In this document: positions 6,343-13,204 of the stretch, one piece after another
How the letters are laid out: each line of letters begins with the position of its first letter
Numbering within the stretch: the first letter of the stretch is position 1
Origin: JAJNPS01 sp046589965
Lineage (GTDB): Bacteria > Pseudomonadota > Alphaproteobacteria > Rhodobacterales > Rhodobacteraceae
Reading direction: 5' to 3'
Assembly: GCA_046589965.1 (NCBI GenBank)
Contig: JBKJVF010000054.1
Span: forward strand, 1 to 14,573
Length of the DNA stretch: 14,573 nt
The notes under the pieces: generated by a model
What the model saw: only the letters and a program-made list of their open reading frames with translations
The model's database searches: none
What the model was told of the DNA's origin: nothing
Translations under genes and position numbers: made by a program

Positions 6343-7392
6343 ATGACCCATCTGTGGGTGCGCGCCGAACAGCGCCCGAACGAAGAGCGCGTAGGCCTGA
6401 CCCCCGAGGGTGCGGCAAGCCTGATCCGGGCGGGCCTGCGGGTTTCGGTCGAGGACAGCAAGGTGCGTGCCATTGCGATCAACGGGTACCGCGCGGCGGG
6501 CTGCGACATCGTGGCCGAGAATCTGTGGCCGCAGGCCCCGGCCGACGCGATCATCTTCGGCCTGAAGGAATTGCCCGATGACGGCACGCCTCTGAAGCAC
6601 CGCCACATCATGTTCGGCCATGCCTTCAAGGGCCAGCCCGCCGGGCGCGAGTTGCTGAAACGGTTCAAGGCCGGCGGCGGAGCGCTGTATGATCTGGAAT
6701 ATCTGGTGGGCGACGACGGCCGCCGCGTTGCTGCCTTCGGCTACTGGGCCGGATACGCGGGGGCTGCGGTCAGCCTGAAATGCTGGGCTGCCCAACAGCG
6801 CGGCGGCATCGCGGGGCCTGTGCGCAAGGTGCCGTCCAAGGCGGCGTTGCTGGACGAACTTGGCACTGAGCTGGCCAGTCTTTCCCGCCCTCGCGCCATC
6901 ATCATCGGGGCACTGGGTCGTGTGGGGACCGGTGCGGCTGACCTGTGTACTGCGTTGGGTGTCGCGGTCACCCGCTGGGACATGGCCGAAACTGCGACCG
7001 GTGGCCCGTTCCCGGAGGTGCTGCAGCATGAAATCTTCCTCAACTGCATCCTCGCCCGCCCCGGCTGCCCGGTCTTTGTCCCCGCCAGCGCCAAAACCGA
7101 CTCGCGCAAATTGACGGTCATCGGCGATATCGCCTGCGATCCGACGTCCGACTTTTCGCCCATCAAGGTCTATGACCGCGCCACCGACTGGGACGCCCCG
7201 GCCCTGCGCGTCGCCACGACCCCACCACTTGACGTCATGGCGATCGACAACCTGCCCTCACTGATGCCGTTCGAAAGCAGTCTCGACTATGCGGGCCAGC
7301 TGTTGCCATCTCTCTTGACGCTGGGCAGTTTGCAATCCGGCGTCTGGGGACGTGCAAAAGCCGAATTCGACCGCCACACCACGACACTTTGA
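6343..7392 (+). CDS. Saccharopine dehydrogenase, L-lysine-forming type (LYS1-like)
   Basis: 349 residues, closely resembling yeast Lys1 along its length. The family interconverts saccharopine and lysine plus 2-oxoglutarate with NAD(H). The N-terminal AlaDH/PNT-like domain opens with WVRAEQRPNEERVGLTP and ends its substrate cleft with GLKELP (Lys75) and MFGHAFK (His93), matching the catalytic Lys/His pair of the fungal enzyme. ALYDLEYL and RRVAAFGYWAGYAGAA are also family hallmarks. The nucleotide-binding loop is IIGALGRVGTGA (about 188-199), and IDNLPSLMPFESS near the C-terminus is typical. The ATG is preceded by a weak GAGTGA 8 bases upstream. Eleven bases separate its stop from the next gene, the LYS9-type partner, so they are surely one operon. 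Most alphaproteobacteria make lysine by the diaminopimelate route, so a catabolic direction (lysine to saccharopine) is the likelier inference. The sequence alone does not decide direction or cofactor. Confidence 0.93.
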   Translation: MTHLWVRAEQRPNEERVGLTPEGAASLIRAGLRVSVEDSKVRAIAINGYRAAGCDIVAENLWPQAPADAIIFGLKELPDDGTPLKHRHIMFGHAFKGQPAGRELLKRFKAGGGALYDLEYLVGDDGRRVAAFGYWAGYAGAAVSLKCWAAQQRGGIAGPVRKVPSKAALLDELGTELASLSRPRAIIIGALGRVGTGAADLCTALGVAVTRWDMAETATGGPFPEVLQHEIFLNCILARPGCPVFVPASAKTDSRKLTVIGDIACDPTSDFSPIKVYDRATDWDAPALRVATTPPLDVMAIDNLPSLMPFESSLDYAGQLLPSLLTLGSLQSGVWGRAKAEFDRHTTTL

Positions 7393-7397
7393 AGGAG
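7392..7397 (+). promoter_or_regulatory. Strong ribosome binding site for the LYS9-type gene
   Basis: AAGGAG begins on the last base of the preceding gene's TGA and lies six bases before the ATG at 7404. It decides that start over the in-frame TTG at 7389 and indicates coupled translation of the two saccharopine genes. Confidence 0.75.
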
Positions 7398-7403
7398 AAC
7401 AAC

Positions 7404-8546
7404 ATGACAATCCATTGGTGCGGTACGGGTCTTTCCTCCGGTCCGGGATTGCGCCGGCTGATCGAGGCCGGTCACCCGGTCACGGTCTGGAACCGCACCA
7501 TTGAAAAGGCACGCGAGACGGTGGGAGCATTGCCCGCGGTGATCCGCGCCTATTCGCTTGAGGCACTTTCCGACGCGATAGCGCCAGGCGACATAGTCAT
7601 TTCCATGCTGCCCGCCGACCAGCATGTCGCGATTGCGCAAGCCTGCCTTGGCAAGGGCGCGCACTTCGTCTCATCCTCCTATATCGCGCCCGAAATGCGT
7701 GAACTCGACGACGCATTTCGACTTGCCGGTCTGGTGTCTGTGAACGAAGTCGGCCTCGATCCTGGCATCGACCATCTGATGGCGCATGATCTGGTCGCCC
7801 GCTACCGTGGCTCCAAGGCGTATCACGCGGGCAACATCCTCAGTTTCACCTCCTATTGCGGTGGCGTCCCGAAAATCCCCAATGCCTTTCGCTACAAGTT
7901 CAGCTGGTCACCCTTGGGTGTACTCAAGGCATTGCGGTCACCGTCCCGATCCTTGCGCAATTTCAGCGAGTTGCGCGTGGCCCGGCCCTGGGATGCCATT
8001 ACGCGCTATGACGCGCCCCTGCCGCAGCCCGAAAGCTTTGAGGTTTATCCCAATCGCGACAGCTATCCTTTCATGGCGGACTACCGATTTGACGCCGACT
8101 GGAAGGTGCGCGATTTCGTCCGCGGCACGATCCGTCTGAACGGCTGGGCCGACGCATGGGCGCCCGTCTTTGCCGAGATCGAGACCTTGTCCGGACCGGC
8201 AGGCGACGCCCGGCTGGCTGACATGGCGGCAGGGTTCTGGCGTGACAATGCCTATGCGCCGGACGAACCCGACCGCGTCGTATTGTTCGTCAGTCTCAAG
8301 GCGGAACGCGCCGGGGTTCCGGTCTTTCACGAAACCTGGGCGCTGGATGCCCATGGCGATGCGCGCGGCACAGCGATGGGGCGGCTGGTATCGGTTCCTG
8401 TGTCGCTGGCCGTCGAGTCGGTTCTGAACCGCCAGATTCCGGCAGGCGTCCACGCCGCACCGCATGATCCGCGCCTTTTGGCATCTTGGCTGTCCGAGGT
8501 GGGTCGCCTGTCACAGTACATGGCGCGCATAGACCACCTTGCATAA
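7404..8546 (+). CDS. Saccharopine dehydrogenase, L-glutamate-forming type (LYS9-like)
   Basis: 380 residues, matching yeast Lys9 (about 446) with a shortened C-terminal part. The family interconverts saccharopine and glutamate plus 2-aminoadipate 6-semialdehyde. An N-terminal Rossmann segment with glycines (WCGTGLSSGPG, 5-15) is followed by the hallmarks SSYIAP (91-96), NEVGLDPGIDH (114-124), SYCGGVP (150-156) and YKFSWSP (164-170). It is soluble and cytoplasmic. The ATG at 7404 is chosen because AAGGAG (7392-7397) lies six bases upstream; an in-frame TTG at 7389 would overlap the preceding gene. Together with the LYS1-type gene it gives a complete two-step saccharopine route in separate polypeptides, as in fungi, instead of the fused LKR/SDH of plants and animals. 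An allysine dehydrogenase that would finish lysine breakdown is not in the window. Confidence 0.93.
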   Translation: MTIHWCGTGLSSGPGLRRLIEAGHPVTVWNRTIEKARETVGALPAVIRAYSLEALSDAIAPGDIVISMLPADQHVAIAQACLGKGAHFVSSSYIAPEMRELDDAFRLAGLVSVNEVGLDPGIDHLMAHDLVARYRGSKAYHAGNILSFTSYCGGVPKIPNAFRYKFSWSPLGVLKALRSPSRSLRNFSELRVARPWDAITRYDAPLPQPESFEVYPNRDSYPFMADYRFDADWKVRDFVRGTIRLNGWADAWAPVFAEIETLSGPAGDARLADMAAGFWRDNAYAPDEPDRVVLFVSLKAERAGVPVFHETWALDAHGDARGTAMGRLVSVPVSLAVESVLNRQIPAGVHAAPHDPRLLASWLSEVGRLSQYMARIDHLA

Positions 8547-8682
8547 ACCTGCCGACCGTCTGCCAACCCGCTGATCGCCGCCCGCTTGGGGGTGACTTCG
8601 CTGCCCTGCAAAGGTATCTTCGCCGCAAAGACCCGGACACCGGGCGCCGCAAGGCAAACGACAGGCACAAGGGTAGGGCAGT
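8547..8682. other. Intergenic gap between saccharopine and heparinase/purH groups
   Basis: 136 bases with no gene that I can support. It contains a small hairpin (CCCGG 8632-8636, CCGGG 8640-8644) without a T-run, so not a clear terminator, and ends in the ribosome site GGGTAGGG (8671-8678) of the next gene. A promoter for the purH group may lie here, but no convincing -35/-10 pair was found. Confidence 0.4.
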
Positions 8683-10425
8683 GTGAACGCGACCGTTACG
8701 ATCTTTGCCCGGACGGATGTCCTGCGCAATCGTTGGGCCAGTTGGCGGGCGGGCCGCGCACCCATAGCCAAGGGTTTCGTGTCGCAACCGGAACCCAAGA
8801 GCATTGGCCTTTACGCGCGTGGCAAGCAACTTGTGTCGGGTAACATCCTGTTGGCCGGGCATCTGGTGCAGGCCCCCCGCGCATCGCTTTGGGACGTCGT
8901 CCCGCCGGAGCTTGCATTTGCCCAAGCCGCCCATGGTTTTGGCTGGCTCGATGACCTTGCGGCCCTTGGCGATGGCACCGCTCGCGTCCGCGCGCAGGCC
9001 TGGACCTCGGATTGGATCACCCGATATGGACAGGGCACCGGGCCCGGCTGGACGCCCGATCTGACCGGTCGTCGGTTGATCCGTTGGATTCATCACGCCC
9101 TGATGCTGCTGAACAGCCGCGATCAGGCGGCACATGCCGCCTATTACAAGTCGATCTCACGGCAGACGGCGTTCCTAGCGCGGCGCTGGCCCGCCGCAGC
9201 CCCCGGTCTGCCCCGCTTCGAAGCACTGACGGGTTTGATCTACGCCGGATTGTCACTGACCGGGATGGAACACCACGCCGAAACCGCGCGTGCCGCGCTC
9301 GATCTGGAATGCACCAAGGAAATCGATGCCGAGGGCGGTCTGCCCACCCGCAACCCCGAAGAATTGCTCGAGGTTTTCAACCTTTTGATCTGGGCGGGGC
9401 AAGCCTTGGGTGAAACTGGACGGACGCCCGGGGCCGCCCATCTGGCCGCAATCGATCGCATCGCCCCGGGACTGCGTGCGCTGCGCCATGCCGATGGCGG
9501 GCTGGCCCGGTTCCACGGCGGCGGTCGCGGGCTCGAAGGTCGGCTGGACCGGGCCTTGGGCGCGAGCGGTGTCAGGCCACAGCCCCATCCCCCGCTTGCC
9601 ATGGGGTTCGCGCGCCTGGGTGGAGGCCGCACCACGGTCATCGTCGACGCGGCACCCCCGCCGATCGGTGCCGCCAGTGCCACCGCGCACGCCTCGACAT
9701 CGGCCTTTGAGATGACATCCGGACGGCGCCCGGTCATCGTCAACTGCGGATCGGGCACACCCTTTGGCGCAGAATGGCGGCGCGCAGGACGGGCCACCGC
9801 GTCCCATTCCGTCCTGTCTGTCGATGGTACCTCATCGTCGAGATTTGGCGCCACCAAACGTGACACCGAAACCTTTGGCGAGCGTGCCAAGATCACCACC
9901 TTGCGCCAGTTTTCCGGCCCTGCCGGGGTCGAAATTCTGATGTCGCATGACGGTTGGGCACGCACGCATGGCCTTATCGCTTCGCGCAGGTTGTTGTTGT
10001 CGGCAGACGGGCGCCACCTGACAGGCGAGGAATCCCTGCTCGCCGGCACGCCCGATGAACGTCGCAGATTTGAACATGTCATGACACGCACACAGCTTGC
10101 CGGGACACCGGTCTCGGTGCGGTTTCACATCCATCCGGACGTCGACGCCAACCTGGATCTGGGCGGCACGGCAGTGTCTCTGGCGCTGAAAAGCGGCGAG
10201 ATATGGGTCTTTCGGCATGACGGGCAGGCCGAACTTGAACTGCTGCCGTCGGTCTATCTGGAAAAGGGCCGCATTACGCCGCGCCCGACGCAGCAGATTG
10301 TCTTGGGCAAGAACGCGGTGCAGTACGACACCCGGATCGGCTGGACCTTGGCCAAGGCACAGGATACTCCGCTCGCAATCCGTGACCTTTTCCGGGACGA
10401 CATCCCGGTGCCCGCCGCGCCCTGA
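8683..10425 (+). CDS. Heparinase II/III family protein
   Basis: 580 residues with the two-domain layout of heparinase II/III-like polysaccharide lyases. A helical N-terminal toroid (about 60-290) contains the family segment EGGLPTRNPEELLEVF (217-232). A C-terminal beta-sandwich (about 310-560) has the hallmark AHASTSAFEM (335-344, His336), VNCGSG, and RATASHSVLSVDG (370-382). Known members cleave uronic-acid polysaccharides such as heparin or alginate, but many family proteins are untested. No signal peptide or transmembrane helix is visible, so it is predicted to be cytoplasmic, which is unusual for a lyase acting on extracellular polymer. The start is GTG at 8683, with GGGTAGGG ending 4 bases before it. 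The stop is 11 bases before purH, and GGAG bridging the gap suggests co-transcription with purH. From memory, this linkage to purH recurs in Rhodobacterales. Substrate unknown; recycling of an internal oligosaccharide is one possibility. Confidence 0.85.
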   Translation: MNATVTIFARTDVLRNRWASWRAGRAPIAKGFVSQPEPKSIGLYARGKQLVSGNILLAGHLVQAPRASLWDVVPPELAFAQAAHGFGWLDDLAALGDGTARVRAQAWTSDWITRYGQGTGPGWTPDLTGRRLIRWIHHALMLLNSRDQAAHAAYYKSISRQTAFLARRWPAAAPGLPRFEALTGLIYAGLSLTGMEHHAETARAALDLECTKEIDAEGGLPTRNPEELLEVFNLLIWAGQALGETGRTPGAAHLAAIDRIAPGLRALRHADGGLARFHGGGRGLEGRLDRALGASGVRPQPHPPLAMGFARLGGGRTTVIVDAAPPPIGAASATAHASTSAFEMTSGRRPVIVNCGSGTPFGAEWRRAGRATASHSVLSVDGTSSSRFGATKRDTETFGERAKITTLRQFSGPAGVEILMSHDGWARTHGLIASRRLLLSADGRHLTGEESLLAGTPDERRRFEHVMTRTQLAGTPVSVRFHIHPDVDANLDLGGTAVSLALKSGEIWVFRHDGQAELELLPSVYLEKGRITPRPTQQIVLGKNAVQYDTRIGWTLAKAQDTPLAIRDLFRDDIPVPAAP

Positions 10426-10436
10426 GGAGACCCTGA

Positions 10437-12026
10437 ATGCCCGATCTCGTGCCTATTGGCCGCGCGCTGATATCCGTGTCAGACAAGACCGGCCTTCTGG
10501 ATCTAGCACGCAACCTGTCGCGACTGGGGGTCGAACTCATTTCGACCGGCGGCACATCGGGGATGCTCCGTGCTGCAGGACTGGCCGTGCGTGACGTGTC
10601 GGACGTGACGGGATTTCCCGAAATGATGGGCGGACGCGTCAAGACGCTGCATCCGGCCGTGCATGGCGGCCTGTTGGCCTTGCGCGACGATGACGAACAT
10701 CTGGTTGCGATGGCCGCCCACGGGATCGAGCCGATCGACCTTCTGATCGTCAACCTTTACCCGTTCGAGGACACCGTGGCACGCGGGGGTGACGTGGCGT
10801 CCTGCATCGAGAACATCGACATCGGCGGCCCCGCCATGATCCGCGCAGCCGCCAAAAACCACCGCTTTGTCGCCGTGTTGACCGACCCCGAAGACTACGG
10901 CGCGTTGACAGACCAGCTGGCTGCCCATGATGGCGCCACCACCGGCACATTCCGCACCGCCATGGCGCTGCAGGCTTTTGCCCGGACTGCGGCTTATGAC
11001 GCGGCGGTGTCGAACTGGATGACAACCGTCTATGCGGTTCCTGCACCACGGCACCGCACCTTTGCTGGTCGGTTACGCCAAACCCTGCGCTACGGTGAAA
11101 ACCCGCATCAGTCCGCCGCGTTCTATACGGATGGCACGGGGCGCGAAGGCGTCGCCACCGCGCATCAGTGGCAGGGCAAAGAACTGTCCTACAACAACTT
11201 GAACGACACTGATGCCGCCTATGAACTCGTGGCAGAGTTTGCGCCCGCCGACGGTCCTGCCTGCGCCATTATCAAACATGCCAATCCCTGCGGCGTCGCG
11301 CGGGGCGACAGTCTGGTCGCGGCCTATCGCCACGCCTTGGCCTGCGATCCGACCTCGGCTTTTGGCGGGATCATCGCGCTGAACCAGCCGCTGGATGCCG
11401 CGACCGCCGAAGAGATCGCCGCGATGTTCACCGAGGTGGTGATCGCCCCCGGCGCCGACGATGACGCCCGCGCGATCTTTGCGGCGAAAAAGAATTTGCG
11501 TCTGCTGACAACCGGCGGTCTGCCCGACCCCAAGGCGGAGGGGGCCGTGTTCAAACAGCTTGCTGGCGGCCTACTGGTGCAGGACCGTGATTCTGCGGTC
11601 CTGGGCCCGGCCGATCTGCGCGTCGTCACCGACCGCGCCCCGACCCCGCGCGAAATGGACGATCTGATGTTTGCCTGGACCGTTGCCAAGCACGTCAAAT
11701 CCAACGCCATCGTCTTTGCCCGGGATCTGGCCACCGTCGGCATCGGCGCAGGTCAGATGAGCCGCATCGACAGCACACGCATTGCCGCCCGCAAGGCACA
11801 GGATATGACAGAGGCCAAAGGTCTGCCTCTGTCGCCCGCCAAAGGCGCCGTCGCGGCATCCGATGCCTTTTTCCCCTTTGCAGATGGCGTGATCGCGATT
11901 GCCGAGTCGGGCGTGACTGCGATCATCCAGCCCGGCGGGTCGATGCGTGACGAAGATGTGATCGCCGCCGCCAATGCACATGACATCGCCATGGTCTTTA
12001 CCGGCCAGCGACATTTCCGGCACTGA
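10437..12026 (+). CDS. purH: Bifunctional AICAR transformylase / IMP cyclohydrolase
   Basis: 529 residues, the normal length. It catalyses the last two steps of de novo purine synthesis: formylation of AICAR by 10-formyl-tetrahydrofolate, then ring closure of FAICAR to IMP, in the cytoplasm. The N-terminal MGS-like cyclohydrolase domain (about 1-150) shows ALISVSDKTGL, ISTGGTS, GGRVKTLHPAVHGG (Lys69) and IGGPAMIRAAAKN. The transformylase domain carries LRYGENPHQ, the catalytic KHANPCG (Lys280-His281), DPTSAFGGI and the C-terminal QPGGSMRDEDVI and VFTGQRHFRH. All key residues are intact. The ATG at 10437 follows GGAG (10425-10428) and lies 11 bases after the heparinase stop. lspA starts one base after the purH stop, so the two are probably translationally coupled. 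Confidence 0.98.
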   Translation: MPDLVPIGRALISVSDKTGLLDLARNLSRLGVELISTGGTSGMLRAAGLAVRDVSDVTGFPEMMGGRVKTLHPAVHGGLLALRDDDEHLVAMAAHGIEPIDLLIVNLYPFEDTVARGGDVASCIENIDIGGPAMIRAAAKNHRFVAVLTDPEDYGALTDQLAAHDGATTGTFRTAMALQAFARTAAYDAAVSNWMTTVYAVPAPRHRTFAGRLRQTLRYGENPHQSAAFYTDGTGREGVATAHQWQGKELSYNNLNDTDAAYELVAEFAPADGPACAIIKHANPCGVARGDSLVAAYRHALACDPTSAFGGIIALNQPLDAATAEEIAAMFTEVVIAPGADDDARAIFAAKKNLRLLTTGGLPDPKAEGAVFKQLAGGLLVQDRDSAVLGPADLRVVTDRAPTPREMDDLMFAWTVAKHVKSNAIVFARDLATVGIGAGQMSRIDSTRIAARKAQDMTEAKGLPLSPAKGAVAASDAFFPFADGVIAIAESGVTAIIQPGGSMRDEDVIAAANAHDIAMVFTGQRHFRH

Positions 12027-12027
12027 C

Positions 12028-12522
12028 ATGCGTATTCTGACGCTGACCGCGCTAATCACCTTTGCCATCGATCAGGCCAGCAAGCTGGCCGTTGTCCATG
12101 GCCTCAATCTTTTTGATCGCGGCGTGATCGAAGTGTTTCCGCCGTTCCTGACGTTTCGCATGGCATGGAACCGTGGCATCAATTTCGGCCTGTTCTCGCA
12201 CAATGCCGATATCGTGCGCTGGGCACTGGTCGTTCTGGCGCTTGCGATATCCGCATGGGTCTGGTGGTGGATCTGTCGCGAGGCGCCATCTTTGCGCGTG
12301 CAGATCGCGGGCGGGCTTTTGATTGGCGGTGCGCTTGGCAACGTGATCGACCGCATCGTCTATGGCGCGGTCGCGGATTTCTTGAACATGTCGTGCTGCG
12401 GTATCGAAAACCCTTACGCCTTCAACGTCGCGGATATTGCCGTCTTTGCGGGGGCAATCGGGCTGGTCCTGTTTTCCGGCGGCACAAGCGACGATAAGAA
12501 GCCTAACCGAAAGACCCCGTGA
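12028..12522 (+). CDS. lspA: Lipoprotein signal peptidase (signal peptidase II)
   Basis: 164-residue inner-membrane aspartyl protease that cuts the signal peptide from prolipoproteins after diacylglyceryl modification of the lipobox cysteine. Four hydrophobic segments are visible (about residues 3-17, 62-82, 92-110 and 129-150). Family motifs are present: DQASKL (Asp15), NRGINFGLF (48-56), GGALGNVIDR (100-109) and the two catalytic aspartates, Asp117 in VYGAVADF and Asp136 in FNVADIAV. The ATG at 12028 begins one base after the purH TGA and has no Shine-Dalgarno sequence, which suggests reinitiation after purH. The open frame upstream to 11974 lies inside purH and would add a non-hydrophobic leader, so it is rejected. 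The next gene encodes a lipoprotein, a fitting substrate. Confidence 0.96.
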   Translation: MRILTLTALITFAIDQASKLAVVHGLNLFDRGVIEVFPPFLTFRMAWNRGINFGLFSHNADIVRWALVVLALAISAWVWWWICREAPSLRVQIAGGLLIGGALGNVIDRIVYGAVADFLNMSCCGIENPYAFNVADIAVFAGAIGLVLFSGGTSDDKKPNRKTP

Positions 12523-12564
12523 CGCGGCAGAAGCTTTGCGTTAAAGACGGACAAAGGCGAAAAT

Positions 12565-12569
12565 GGAGG
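12565..12569 (+). promoter_or_regulatory. Ribosome binding site that fixes the lipoprotein start
   Basis: GGAGG lies five bases before the ATG at 12575. It overlaps the codons just after an in-frame upstream ATG at 12563, which has only a weak AAAGG in front. The spacing favours 12575. Confidence 0.65.
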
Positions 12570-12574
12570 CATTC

Positions 12575-13105
12575 ATGCGGGCATCACTGGGGGTCAAAGC
12601 GTTGACTGCCGTGGCGATTCTCGCGCTGGCTGGATGTGGCGGCAATGGTGAGCCGCGCCTGATGAACCTGCGTTCGGGCACACAAGGGCCCGACGAGTTC
12701 GGGATCTTGCCACCCAAAGCCCTGGACCTGCCTGAAGATCTGGCCTCGCTGCCCGCGCCAACGCCCGGAGGCGTCAACCGCACGGATCCGACACCGCTCG
12801 AAGATGCGGTGGTGGCCTTGGGCGGCAACCCCGATGCAGGCAGCCGCATTCCGGCAGGCGATGGTGCGCTTTATGCGCAAGCCGCCCGCTTTGGTGTCGA
12901 GCGCGATATCCGCACCACCCTTGCGACCGAGGATCTGGAATACCGCCGCACCAACAACGGGCGTCTTCTGGAACGGCTTCTGGACGTCAACGTCTATTTC
13001 CGCGCCTATCGCAGGCAGTCGCTCGACCAGCACGCGGAACTTGCCTTTTGGCGCGCCCGCGGATTGCCGACGCCTTCCGCACCGCCGCGCAAAGCCAAAG
13101 AATAA
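12575..13105 (+). CDS. DUF3035 family lipoprotein, BamF-like
   Basis: 176-residue predicted lipoprotein. A positively charged n-region and hydrophobic stretch lead to the lipobox LALAGC, with Cys21 as the future first residue; the following GGN gives no inner-membrane Asp signal, so an outer-membrane location is likely. The mature part has MNLRSGTQGPDEFGILPPKALDLPEDLASLP-type sequence (about 30-60). This is the recognisable core of DUF3035, a family described in Caulobacter as the BamF subunit of the outer-membrane beta-barrel assembly machinery. The remainder is Arg/Leu-rich and ends in a Pro/Lys tail. Start choice rests on GGAGG at 12565-12569; ATG 12563 would add four residues. It follows lspA by about 50 bases. 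The family call is fairly secure. The BAM role here is transferred from the family, not shown by the sequence. Confidence 0.82.
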   Translation: MRASLGVKALTAVAILALAGCGGNGEPRLMNLRSGTQGPDEFGILPPKALDLPEDLASLPAPTPGGVNRTDPTPLEDAVVALGGNPDAGSRIPAGDGALYAQAARFGVERDIRTTLATEDLEYRRTNNGRLLERLLDVNVYFRAYRRQSLDQHAELAFWRARGLPTPSAPPRKAKE

Positions 13106-13156
13106 TCGGGCATCGCGACGCGGTCACTTCCCCGTGGCTCGGGCTTGATTGGCGCG

Positions 13157-13193
13157 CCGAAGGGCTTAACCTTTTGACATCTTGACCCTTCGG
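13157..13193. repeat. Inverted repeat before the M16 peptidase gene
   Basis: CCGAAGGG (13157-13164) and CCCTTCGG (13186-13193) are a perfect 8-bp inverted repeat with a 21-base spacer that contains TTGACATCTTGACC. It sits in the 99-base gap between the DUF3035 gene and the peptidase gene, and its right arm touches the ribosome site GGGAGAG (13192-13198). No T-run follows, so it is not a simple terminator. It could be an operator or a leader hairpin. Confidence 0.4.
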
Positions 13194-13198
13194 GAGAG
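13192..13198 (+). promoter_or_regulatory. Ribosome binding site for the TTG-started M16 peptidase
   Basis: GGGAGAG ends six bases before the TTG at 13205. It supports this rare start codon, which is also the only one that leaves a complete signal peptide. Confidence 0.65.
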
Positions 13199-13204
13199 AC
13201 CGAT

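Noticed and set aside
8632..8644. CCCGG/CCGGG hairpin as a terminator after the saccharopine genes
   Set aside because: Only five base pairs with a 3-base loop and no T-run; such palindromes are frequent by chance in GC-rich DNA.
13174..13179. TTGACA as a -35 element for the M16 gene
   Set aside because: No -10-like hexamer lies 16-18 bases downstream; that stretch is the ribosome site and start codon.
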